A stretch of DNA of 64,000 bases from Branchiostoma floridae (lineage: Eukaryota; Chordata; Leptocardii; Amphioxiformes; Branchiostomatidae), in assembly GCF_000003815.2 (NCBI RefSeq), contig NC_049995.1:18520824-18584823 (forward strand). The letters run 5' to 3'. Under the pieces are notes generated by a model. The model did not search any database. It was not told the DNA's origin and saw only the letters and a list, made by a program, of their open reading frames with translations. Positions 47,727-58,700 of this stretch are shown here, piece after piece. Each line of letters begins with the position of its first letter. Position 1 is the first letter of the stretch. Both the position numbers and the translations under genes were made by a program.

Positions 47727-48000
47727 GAACCCACCGTACCTTTCGTACAAGAGTAGGGGTATGCCCCGGTGTGCTATGGTGCAAATTCTTCTGTCTCGGG
47801 TTGGTGATTCACTTCAAATCATCCGGATGGAGTCCTGGCGAACCTCCGTCTCCAATTAGGAATACGGTGAATTACACCATTCATCGGGACGGGAGACCTG
47901 GCGCATCCCTGTCTCATAATTAGTTAGCGAAAGGGTGTGTCACCCAGTAGGGGCGATATAACCACTATTTAAGTAGGCACGTCGACCGATAATGGTGATG
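47727..48000. repeat. Repeat-like sequence split by the MITE
   Basis: The sequences left (about 46880-46932) and right (47727-48000) of the MITE are absent from the other intergenic regions and contain CGGGACGGGAGACCTGGCGC and related short inverted segments. They look like an older repeat into which the MITE inserted; the family is not recognised. Confidence 0.35.
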
Positions 48001-48119
48001 GCAATGCATCACACAGCGAATGCGCATCCTGGCATGTGAACTACCTTATTCTTAGCCCTGACGCCTTGCGTGAGCCGTTCTAAAGTTCATCAGTATCACA
48101 CAGTATTACCTTACTTACT

Positions 48120-48354
48120 AAATAAATAAATAAATAAAATAGATAAATACACAGGTCTTACTGGCAAGCGTGCAGATGTTGACACACTGGCAGCACCGAA
48201 TCCGTAGGTGTTTTTGGCACACTTTTTGACAGATTAGCCGTGAGGCTCGGTGGGCGTCACTCCACCGTCATGGGGGCAGGGGCATGGCGAGTATCGAACT
48301 CAGGACCTACTGATTCTGATTCCAACGCTCTAGCCGTTGCGCCACACAGACACC
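48120..48354 (-). mobile_element. tRNA-derived SINE
   Basis: Read on the minus strand it begins GTGTCTGTGTGGCGCAACGG. It has an A-box-like TGGCGCAACGG and a B-box-like GAGTTCGATACTC and ends in a (TTTA)n tail. An 11-bp direct repeat CCTTACTTACT flanks it (48109-48119 and 48355-48365). The uninterrupted site is visible upstream of gene D (near 18267). Confidence 0.8.
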
Positions 48355-48429
48355 CCTTACTTACTTAGACGTACGATATATATGTGCAGAATTGGTTCAG
48401 TTCAGTGACGTTTCATCGTCTGTTTCAGG

Positions 48430-51234
48430 ATGGCAGGTCCGGTACGAGAAAGAGTCACAGATGCCGACAGGCGCCATTTTGATTTTGTGCAAACCTTGCT
48501 CCGTATTTCCGATGAGCTGACAGAAGAGGAAACAGCAAACGTGAAGTTGTTTTGTCTGCATCTGATTCCTGAAGGCCAGTCGGAACAACTGAAGCGGGCA
48601 GTGGACGTTTTCCAAAAGCTGATTAAACTGGACAAAATCGACCAAGAGAATCTTGACTTTCTCAAAGAGCTGTTGGAAAGAATCGGCCGACAGGACCTAA
48701 TTCGGGACGTTCTGCAGCAGTTCCAGCCGCCTGACCGAGAGATTCCGGAGAATCCCGAACTGCAGCCGGGATCGAGTCAGCAGGGCCAGGGAGCAATTGC
48801 AGAAGGTAAGTAACAACTAACATGCAAGAAAAGTTTGTATAAGCCTCAAATAAAAAATCCATTATCTGGCCGGCAGCCTTACCTCGTTATTTCTATGGCA
48901 TTTGCTCTCAATCCAACTAGTAAAAGAACTCATAAGAAACAATATTTCGGACATGTTTTCAATTAACATAAACACTTGATATTCCAGGACATGCAACCTC
49001 TAACACCTACGTTGTCGTGAACGGCCAAGTGCGCATGATCCAGGAAACTCTAGATCGCCTTAGAAACCACATAGCAACGTTATCTGGCAGCAGAAGGTCA
49101 CAGGTCAAGTTCAGAGGTTACAAGAAGCACAAGAGCATCCTGGTGCACTTCTCCATACCGCAGGAGAACACGGCGGTGCTGAGGCACATGGCGGATCACT
49201 CCGACCCGAGACTTGTCTACATGGGCGTCAAGTCACTGCAGATCGATGCTGAAGTTCCCATCAAAGTCAAGCAGGGGGCGCCTGTGTACGGTGAGTTGAC
49301 TTTGTATTTGTCTTCAATTGTATTTAACATAGACTTAGTCGGTACTTCTCCACTGGTCTGAATTCAGGCACATTCCGTTGGTATTCCAGTTTAGACATTG
49401 AGTGGTTTTATTTTGGCAATATTTGCGTTTTTCTTCCAAGTTACAAAAATATTTTTGGAAAAAGAAAATGGTTGTCGACGCTTTTACAACATGTCTAATA
49501 GATGTCTAATAGATTGTCCCTAGCTGTCATTTTTTATACAGATAATGCTTTATGTACATGAAATGCAATTTCCATACATCAGAACCATCTAGACCATTTA
49601 CCTGTTGATTTGTGAAGTTAGTTTCACTAAATTTCAGATGTCAAGAGACAACATCCTGTTGATGACATCGAGGTGGGATGCAGTACCCGGACCAGACACC
49701 AGAGGGCGCCCCAGGGCTGGACCCGTCTGTCTGCCCTGAACCTGTTCTCGGACGCCCTGCCGCTCCATCTGCAGGCAGCCGCGAGTCTGGAGTACCAGGG
49801 CTTCTCCTACAGCCTGGTCCGGGCTCTGGTGCAGAAGGACCGGCTCAGAGAACACCAGATGAGGCAGGCCATCCAGAACCTCAGGAACGCAGAGGTGGAT
49901 TCCAACAAGCTCCTTCAGAAGGCAGAGATGGATTCCAACACGATCATGACTTTGAGTTCCAAGCTCAACATCACAGAGAACAGGCTGAAGGAGGCTCTTG
50001 AGACGATCGCAGTTCTTGAAGAAAAGCTGCAGCAGGCTCAAGAATACGCAGAGAAAGCGGCTAAGCAGGTGGCTTCCCAATTGACGGAGTACAGGGGAGA
50101 GAAGCCACCTGGAGGCTGGCCACAGGAGTACATGGGAGAGAAGCCGCCTGGAGGCTGGTCAGCACTGGTCGAGAAGGCTGATGCAGTTACACAAACACAC
50201 ATAGCCGATACTGTTGGTACTACAGGGAGACCTGAGGATCTGGGTGACAAGCTTGGAGAAGATCCGACTGTAAAGCAAGAAGAAAAGAGAACTGCAAGGC
50301 AAGACTCTGACACTGACAATGGGGTCGATGAAAGAGATGATATTTTTAGCACAAAACCAATTGAGGAAGAACAACACATAGCGGTAATAGAAGGAGCGCC
50401 AATTGGCTCTACTGGGGACATAAAACAGGGTGTGGTCTCTTTTGGTGGGGAAGGATCAGTACCTGGAAAGTTTTCTTACCCACGTGGCGTTGTGGTGTCG
50501 CCTAGCAACGAGATATTTGTGGCAGAAAAAGACAACAAGCGAGTCCAAGCCAACAGCACAGAGGGAGTTTACCTGCGCCACTTTCCAACAGTTGTACCGG
50601 GTACAGGGGATAAGGTCATGGAGCCGCATGATGTCTGTATGGACGGTAACGGCACGCTGTGGGTAGTGGGGGGAGGAAAGATAGCTGACCATGTTGTACA
50701 GTACAGCACGGGCGGGACCGCCATGGCGGGGATTGAACTTAAGAAGGGCTCTTATGACCGGGGTATTGCGGTGAACATGCGCACTAACCACATCCTGGTA
50801 ACTGATTGTGACCAAGGTGAATTTCATGTGTTCCGTCCGGACGGCTCCCTGGTGCGGACAGTCCGGCATCCACAGGCTGGTCTGAAACGCCCGGGGTATG
50901 TCACTGTGGACGGGGAAGGGAACATTCTTGTGTCGGACTGGGGCAGGAAATCTGTGAGCCTGTATGACGAGTCCGGAAAGTTCCTGTTCTGGTTTGGAGG
51001 TGAGGGAGGTGGTGAAGGTCAGTTTATCCCTGTGGCATCTGTACAGACAGGGCAGGTAACGTCCTCGTGGCGAACCCTGGGAACAGGAGGGTTCATATTT
51101 TCACACGTCACGGCGAGTTTGTCCGGACCGTCCATACTAGGTCTAAACCGGAAGGCCTGGCTGTGGGACCGGAAGGGCAGCTGGTTGTCACCGATCGGTG
51201 GAACGACACTGTGATTATATTTCCTAACTACTGA
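48430..51234 (+). pseudogene. Gene H: DED-X-coiled coil-NHL gene with 4-bp frameshift in NHL blade 5
   Basis: Exons are 48430-48805, 48988-49290 and 49638-51234, phase 1. The DED is almost identical to that of gene D (EGQSEQL subtype, RQDL). The X domain has a Q for R change (IPQEN). The coiled coil has one diverged unit (NKLLQKAEMDSNT) and there are two GEKPPGGW repeats. The linker before the propeller is the most diverged of the array (DTDNGVDERDD). Near 51024, four bases are missing between GGTCAG and GGCATC compared with all sisters. Translation leaves the propeller in blade 5 and stops at 51214 (751 residues); the original frame would end at the TGA at 51232-51234. The protein may misfold, so a pseudogene is likely, but a five-sixths propeller product cannot be excluded. 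Confidence 0.72.
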
Positions 51235-52730
51235 ACGGAAAACATCTTCGATAAGTATCTAATTTTGTTCCATCACAAACAGATTGGACGTACCAAATAG
51301 CCACCAGTTCTCCGGTGTACCACATGATGACGGAGGGCGGTACCGACTTTCAACGACCTTTGACCCATCGCTCAGGCAATATACTTTTGGAAAATCACGT
51401 GTTCTCAGAAATTAAGTCCTACTTCTATCTGTTCCCATCTGTTTCGTCAGTCATCCTGAAGAAGACTTGAGGATTCGGTGATTCCCGAAAGCTCACTTTG
51501 TTATCCATCTTCATATTGCTTCATTCAAGTACATAGATCTATGCTTAAAGTACACTTTATGTGAAAGTCGAATCTTTTTAATAGCAAACGTGTCTAAAAA
51601 CCATGGTAACTTTTGGGGTATGTCTGATTTGACAGATCAAAGCTTTATTAATTAATTGATTATTGCTTCGTAAATAGCTTTGCAGACTCAAATGTCTTGC
51701 ACGGCCATGGATTCCCTTTTAAACATGGTACATTGGTATGAACCAAGCGGCAACACTGTGATATAAAAAAAGTCATCTTGTATATATTCTAATTTTGCGA
51801 AGACGGAATGAAGTTGAGAAGAATGACAGACTCGTCACAAACTCGAGGGTACCCTTCAGTTTGACCGATGATAACGACTCTCCAACCAGCAGTGTACCGA
51901 TGATGGTTTAACGATGTGTGATTTTTTTTACCTGTAACATCACAATTTATCATCGGGTAAACAATTAGATACAATATAAAGGTGTCTGCACAATGTCTAA
52001 AGGTCACACATTAACACGTCTTTGGTATCAGCGGTTGAATTTCTTGGGATTTGAATTGAATTGGATACTTTACGATGCTGTATTCAGTTTTGCACCAATA
52101 AAAGCTATACTTTTGTTTGCATAAAATGATTATAGTCCTTTGTAGTCTTACTTATGATACTGAGTACCAACCATAATTTCAGTCCCTGTGTAACACCCGG
52201 CAAAAAGACGCGACCAAATGTAAAGCATTGATAGACATAGAATATCTCACAAGGACGTCTAGCGGTACATGATGAAACTGAATGCTATTAAACTGAATGA
52301 ACTGAATGTTCTATAGAAATAAACAACGAGATTCTGCAATACCATCGCGGACTGGGCATCAAATAAGGACCAAAGAGGTTCTTCAAAGAAGGTATATATC
52401 AACTGTCTTATCTAATTCGTGTGGGAACAAATCGGCCTTGTCGTAACATTGTAGAACATCCTTGTGACGACAAAGTTTAAAGAACAAGTTGTCTGAATGT
52501 TGGTTCTTGTTATAAATATAGTGCCGCCATTTAATCTCCAAGCAGATGTTGGAAAGAAGCATTTGGGCCCCTAGTATATGTCGAGATGCAACTGAGTTGT
52601 ACTACAGGGATTAGCTTTTCAATAGAATATAATTCACCTGTTTTACAAACCACATAAGTACGGCGACGCCCATTCAGTATGGAAACGCTAGCTTACTGTA
52701 TCCCGAACTGTTTTCGTCACGAGCGGGTCA
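51235..52730. other. 3' flank of gene H and distal upstream region of gene I
   Basis: No gene is seen. The first 350 bp resemble the B and C flanks more than the D, E and G flanks. The second half (from about 52000) matches the E/F type, with a poly(A) candidate at 52097. Confidence 0.5.
52097..52102 (+). terminator. Poly(A) signal candidate of gene H (AATAAA)
   Basis: AATAAA in TGCACCAATAAAAGCTATAC, about 860 nt past the stop. Confidence 0.55.
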
Positions 52731-52759
52731 AACCTCCCTTTATAATCAGACTCCAGCGG

Positions 52760-53074
52760 TCGGGACCAAAGTCCAACGGATACAGAGTTCGCTACAAACC
52801 TGCCGCGTTCTCTCGTATTTCAGTCAGCAGGCCGGAGACGCTTATTCTTGTAGTACCGGCAGTATCCGCTAGGTGCGTATCTGCAGCTGCCATCACGACA
52901 TTACCCCGTGACCGATCAAAGTCTAACGGGTACCGAGTGTGTTATTCAACTGCCACATTTACTGGTATATTAGTCCCCAGACAGGAGACATCTGAGGGCC
53001 GGGAGTTTGTCTTGAAGACTCAGACTGACACTGGTTACGCCTTATGGAGTTTGTCTTACCGTCACGTCACACAG
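52760..53074 (+). other. Predicted noncoding leader exon of gene I
   Basis: It ends in CACACAG/GTGAGT at 53074/53075, with a second donor at 53102/53103. A TTTATAA at about 52738 replaces the lost TATA position. The Penelope element sits only 175 bp after the donor, so the leader intron (53075-55738) is otherwise short. Confidence 0.45.
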
Positions 53075-53293
53075 GTGAGTTTTTGAACCTGCTTCACTAC
53101 AGGTGAGAAACGTTCGACGTGGCGATTCAGCCAGGCGGCCATTTTAGGTCAACGACCTGAGAATACTTTTCTTTCACCTTGAGACCTCCATTGCTCTTTG
53201 TGTGGCGAAACCTTGGATAAAAGGAGAGCAGAGAAACTTTCATGAATTATTCAAATACAATTCAATCTCTACAACTGGATAAAAACGGATATT

Positions 53294-53343
53294 TACTTCC
53301 GGACGTTTCGAGTGACATCCATCACTCTTCTTCAGCAAAAGCA
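53294..53343 (-). ncRNA. Hammerhead ribozyme-like motif of the Penelope element
   Basis: On the minus strand the order is an 8-nt arm TGCTTTTG, core CTGAAGA, stem II GAGTGA/TCACTC with loop TGGATG, core GAAA, short palindrome ACGT, cleavage-type GTC, and arm CGGAAGTA pairing with the first arm over 8 positions (two G-U near the core). This is the core layout of the minimal hammerheads described in Penelope elements. One extra A (53328) sits between CTGAAGA and stem II and may impair activity. Confidence 0.65.
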
Positions 53344-53493
53344 GAATGAACTAGTCAGAACAATTCAATACCAGTACAGCTAACTAGAAAAACTGGTTTA
53401 ACCACTAAATCGTTAGGATCATATGCAAAAGGTTACACAAATGCAAATCATGTTAGCATAGTTCCTATGGTCAGACAATACCATAGGAAAAAA

Positions 53494-54972
53494 CTATTGT
53501 CCTTTGTTGTGCAAGGCGGGGTCCCATGTACTGGAAAGTTCTACGCGCAGTCCTCCCTTCCGGTTCAAGGTGGGGTTGTAGATCCGCTCGTAGATGGCCT
53601 CCTTGACACCCCGTTCATACCACCGTGGTTCGCGGTCAAGAATGTCTGTAGTATCCAGTCTGAAGGAATGTCCTTGGTGTAGCTGAGTGTGGTGGTAGAT
53701 GGCAGAAGAGTATCCACTTGCTGTAGCCCTGCAGTGTTGTTTGTACCTAGCCTTCAGTGGTTGACTGGTTTCTCCAATGTAGGTGTCGTTGCACTGTGGA
53801 CCTTCACGCTTAAGTCTGTAGATGACGTCAGATTTGGTGCCTTTCTGTACACGGTCCTTTGGATGGACCAACTTCTGTCTGAGGGTGGAGTGGGGTTTGA
53901 AGTTGGTAGCAATGTTGAAGTTCTGTAGGATTCGCCGGAGTTTCTCTGATACTCCATGGATGTACGGTATTGTGGCATTCACTGTCTTCTTCTTCTTGTC
54001 CAGTGGCTTACTGTTGGAAGGTTTCTTTGACTCATGAGATGGTTTCAGGGCTTTGTTGAAAGACCATTGTCTGTAGCCACACTTGTTCAGGGCATCCTTA
54101 AGGTGTCGGTGCTCGTTGGATTTGGCTTCCTCTGAAGTGATGATGGTGTCCGCTCTGTGAAACAGGGTTTTTATCACACCCAGTTTCTGCTCTAAGGGAT
54201 GATGGGATTGGAAGGCCAGGTATTGGTCGGTGTGGGTTGGTTTCCTGTACACATCTACATTGATAAGTCCGTCTTCCTCTACAATGACTTTGGAGTCCAG
54301 GAATGGTAGTGTGTTGTTCTGGCTCATCTCCTGTGTGAACTTGATGTTGTCGTCTATTTGGTTGATATGTTGGAAGAACTTGTCTGCATTCGTCTTCTTC
54401 AATCTAGAAAAAGTGTCGTCCACATACCGGAACCAGTTGGCAGGCGGAGTGTCAGGGAACGTGCTCAGGGCTTCTGTCTCAAATCTCTCCATGTACAAGT
54501 TGACAACTATAGGGGACACTGGAGAACCCATAGCGCATCCATGTAACTGTTGGTAGTACTGTCCGTTGTAGACGAAGTATGTGCATCCCAGGCAGAGCTC
54601 TAAGAGATCACAGATTTGTTTGGAGGATAAGCTGGTTCTCTCTCCCAGGGTTGTGTCGGGTTCGAGGAAATCCCTTACAACCGCAACTGCTCTCTTTGGT
54701 GGTATGGAGGTGAAGAGGGAACACACGTCGTAGGAGGTGATTATCTCGTCTTCCTCAACCCGGATGTCCTTTATCTTGTTAACAAAGTCTGCACTGTTCT
54801 TGATGTGATGTTCAGATTTGCCCACTAACGGTCCTATGATATCAGCGAGAAATCTGGACAGTTCATACGTCACGGACCCTACGCTAGATACAATTGGACG
54901 CAGTGGTACCTCCTTCTTGTGGATCTTGGGAAGTCCATAGAAGGCTGGCGACTGTTCTCCGGTTGGATAGAT
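53494..54972 (-). pseudogene. Penelope-like reverse transcriptase-endonuclease, N-terminally truncated
   Basis: The frame is open from the truncation point at 54972 to a stop at 53494. The RT part has FYGLPKIHK, LRPIVSS, SYDVCSLFTSIP, GCAMGSPVSPI and the catalytic box YVDD (FRYVDDTF). The C-terminal part has the GIY-YIG-like TYIGETSQPLKARYKQH with a following catalytic-type R and E region (RWYERGVKEAIYERI). These are the two known Penelope domains in the right order. It is antisense to gene I and within its leader intron. With the start lost it is a remnant. Confidence 0.88.
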
Positions 54973-55192
54973 CTTTCATGAATTAGTTTATTTATATAGC
55001 CTGGTGGTGAAACTGACAGAAAGTTACCATATAAATGTCTTCTAAGTTACTTTGAATGCGTATGTGGGACTATGGTTTATGGTATTAACAGTTGCACTTT
55101 AGATGTCTTATATTACTGTGAATAGAATAATGATCATGTAACTATCTTTATGTCGCAAGGACCTATCATTGTCCTGATCTCCACCCCGCTCC

Positions 55193-55268
55193 TCGGCACG
55201 TCCGCGTGACGTGTTAATGATTGATGGACAGAACAAACTCTCCGGAGTGGTCTGAGCTGACGTCACGG
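55193..55268 (+). promoter_or_regulatory. CRE-type upstream module, gene I
   Basis: GGCACGTCCGCGTGACGTGT through GGTCTGAGCTGACGTCACGG, about 470 bp before coding exon 1. Confidence 0.5.
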
Positions 55269-55453
55269 GGAGGTCAAAGTACTCGGAGATTCACAAACAA
55301 CTACTGTACAAGTTCCAACTGGGCTCAGTGTGGATTGAATGCTGCTCAGTCCCCAAATATTAATGTTGTTACATTTATTTAATACGACTAAAGTGAAAAT
55401 TCCCTTGTTCATATATCCAGAAGGAACACAATAAGCTGGTAACAGGTTTGAAC

Positions 55454-55465
55454 TGCGCATGCGCA
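55454..55465. promoter_or_regulatory. NRF1-like palindrome upstream of gene I
   Basis: TGCGCATGCGCA, the same palindrome and spacing (about 275 bp before ATG) as upstream of gene D. Confidence 0.45.
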
Positions 55466-55739
55466 TGCCATGTGTCCATGGCGATGGCCTCTGACTTGTA
55501 GTAAGGATTTCTTGTGTAGACACATGCCGAGGCGTATTTTCTTGATACATGGAAAAATGTTTAGGGGCCATTCAACTTTGATTATTGCTCACAATACATC
55601 TCACTGTGAATACACATTTTGAAATGCAGACAATTCTAGGTATTTAACCTACCGCGTAGAACGGTATAAAGCTTAGGTGCTAATAGGCGCACAATGTGTG
55701 CAGAATAGGTTCAGTGGCATTTTATCGTCTGTTTTCAGG

Positions 55740-58700
55740 ATGGCAGGTCCGTTCCGAGAAAGCAGAGTCACAGATGCTGACAGGCGCCATTTTGATTTTG
55801 TCCAAAGTTTGCTCCGTATTTCTAAAGAACTCACAGAAGAGGAAACTGCAGTCATGAAGTTGTCCTGCATGCACCTGATCCCTAAAGGCAGGGCGGAACA
55901 ACTCAAGCGGACAGTGGATGTTTTCCACAAGCTGATGGAACTGGACAAAATTGACCAGGAGAACCTGGAGTTTATAGAAGAGATCTTGGAAAGAATCGGA
56001 CGACAGGACCTGATTCGGGACGTTCTGCGGTCGTTCCAGCCGCCTGACCGAGAGATTCCGGAAAATCCCGAGCTGCAGCCGGAAAACCCCGAGCTGCAGC
56101 CGGAAAACCCCGAGCACCAACCGGGAGCAAGTCTGTTAAGGACGACAGCAGAAGGTGAGTCACACATAAAGCCTCACATAACACTGTCTGTACAACCTGC
56201 CATACATCTCGTCCTGAAGTACTTTTTCAACACTATTTACGCTTGGGGAGGGATTAAACTCCCGACGTCAACTTTGAGACTAGGAAACTTTTCTTAAACT
56301 TTTGTTGGCAACAATTTTAGGATAATAGACTTTTTTTAATTTTCGTGTTGCCGTGGCAACGGGATTCTAACAACCATATGTTAGAAGAATCACTAATTCT
56401 GGTTAAAGCCACGAGGTTTCTAAGTTTTCTTGCGTATATAGTTTAATATAACATTCATAAAATCAAGTATTCGTAATTTATACTAATGTGATAACGTAAT
56501 CTGTTTCAATCCCAAACAGTGAAAAATAACACAAGGTTTTAGTCAAGTTGTCACTCGACTGTCATTACTACTTTGTACAAAAAGCGTTTTTAGTCTTCTT
56601 TATGGTATTTGGTATATGTGGAATAAATGTATTTACAGAATCTAAGGTTGCAGATCTAAGATTCAGGATTTCAAAGGAGAGCCAAAATACCTATGACTTA
56701 TTTCTACACCATTGCGGTTGCATTTGACAACCCAGGTCTATAATAAGGCTATTAGACACCATTTCTTTTGTTACAGTTTTGTTTAATACAGTACTAAGAG
56801 AAATCCTTATTTACACAGTTTTAGGTAATGAATTAACATACATGACGTCATGTAGTGCAACAATACATGGATTACATAACCGGGCGATTTTATATTGTGT
56901 TGTACAATAAGCTGCACTTTAGCCCTTGTCTAAATTTTTTTTAGTGCGTCGTGAGATAAACCGAATCATCTCACCTCCTTACGGAGGACTTCGGTCCTTT
57001 TGTATTCGTGTTTGTTTCAGGTGACGTGCAGGGATATTTTGACGATGTCATCGAAGAAGTCAGCTACAAGTGGGACGACCTGGCCTGGAAGCTGGGATTT
57101 CAGGATAACGAAATCAAAGTAATCCGAGACTTGGAGCGAGACCATGACCACAGGTGCAGGGAAATGCTGACCAGGTGGAGAAACAGGGAGGGAAAGGGAG
57201 CTACTCCACAGGTGCTGAAACAAGCCCTAAAGAACATTGGTGAAACTCGGACAGCAGAGAGCCTGGAAGGTTTGTATCATCGTTTTGGAAGATATGTTAA
57301 AATTTACCATCACGATCTACCCTTTATATAACAGTTCTGTAGAAAATTATAAGGGTCACGAGTTTTCTTCTCCATCCAACTAGAAACTATTAGAAATATT
57401 ATTGAATAGTTTGTAAAATAGCACAAACATCTTAATAATTATATTGAATTTGCAGGAACTACAACCTCCAACACCTACGTGGTCGTGCACGGCACAGTGC
57501 GCATGATCCAGGAAACTCTAGATCATCTTAAAAACTGCCTGGCAACCTTAATTGGCACGAGAAGGTCACAGGTCAAGTTCAGAGGTTACAAGAAGCACAA
57601 GAGCATCCTGGTGCTCTTCTCCATACCGCGGGAGAACACGGCGGTGCTGAGGCACATGGCGGATCACTCCGACCCGAGACTTGTCTACATGGGCGTCAAG
57701 TCACTGCAGATCGACGCTGAAGTTCCCATCAAAGTCCAACAGGGGGCGCCATTGTACGGTGAGCTCAATTAGTGTTTCACTTCACATAATTGTCAAATTT
57801 AGATCGCTACAAGAATAAGGACATTACTAACTTTATGAAAGTTATTATCTACTATTATTTTCTTTCGACGCTTTACCAAACCTCTGGCTATTGAATTCAG
57901 GGAAACAGAATGTTCCATTCCAGCACTTTCGGCCCAAAACCACATGACTAAAAGAAGCACGTTTCTGGAGGAACTTAAACTGTATTTGGACAAGAATGTC
58001 TTGTGGGTGATGTCATATCAAATACAATCTGTAAATTTCATGATGTCATTTTTCTTTCACAAATGTGTTCCAGATTTCAAGAGACAACTGCCTGTTGATG
58101 ACATTGAGGTGGGATGCAGTACCCGGACCAAACACCAGAGGGCGCCCCAGGGCTGGACCCGCCTGTCTGCCCTGAACCTGTTCTCGGACGCCCTGCCGCT
58201 CCATCTGCAGGCAGCGGCGAGTCTGGAGTACCAGGGCTTCTCCTACAGCCTGGTCCGGGCTCTGGTGCAGAAGGACCGGCTCAGAGAACACCAGATGAGA
58301 CAGGCCATCCAGAACCTCAGGAACGCCGAGGTGGATTCCAACACGCTCCGTCAGAAGGCAGAGGTGGATTCCAACACGATCATGACTTTGCGCTCCAAGC
58401 TCAACATCACAGAGAACAGGCTGAAAGAGGCTCTTGAGACGATCGCAGTTCTTGAAGAAAAGCTGAAGCAGGCCCAAGAATACGCAGAGAAAGCCGCTAA
58501 GCAGGTTGCATCCCACGTGACGGAATACAGGGGAGAGAAGCCGCCTGGAGGCTGGTTTGCTCATCAGGCGGAGAAGGCAGATGTAGCTACACAGACACAC
58601 ATAGAGGGTTCTGTTGATATCACAAGGAGACCTGGAGAAAGGGTTGAAAAGCATAGAGAAGACCCAACTGCAAAGGAAGAAGGCAGGAAAACTCCAAGGA

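Larger units (their letters stand above)
53250..54972 (-). mobile_element. Penelope-like element, 5'-truncated, with 13-bp target duplication
   Basis: The insertion is bounded by direct repeats CTTTCATGAATTA at 53237-53249 and 54973-54985. The uninterrupted locus is seen upstream of F (AAGGAATTCATTTATTTACA near 31481). On the minus strand it encodes a Penelope-type reverse transcriptase with a GIY-YIG-like endonuclease. A hammerhead-like motif lies beyond the ORF at the low-coordinate (3') end. The N-terminal part of the ORF is lost, so the copy is not autonomous. Confidence 0.9.

Noticed and set aside
48230-48354. Possible tRNA gene on the minus strand
   Set aside because: A- and B-box-like sequences are present, but the acceptor stem is not complete and the unit has a simple-repeat tail and target duplication, so it is a SINE.
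53689-54556. Plus-strand open frames opposite the Penelope element
   Set aside because: Antisense shadows of the reverse transcriptase frame, which carries the recognisable motifs.
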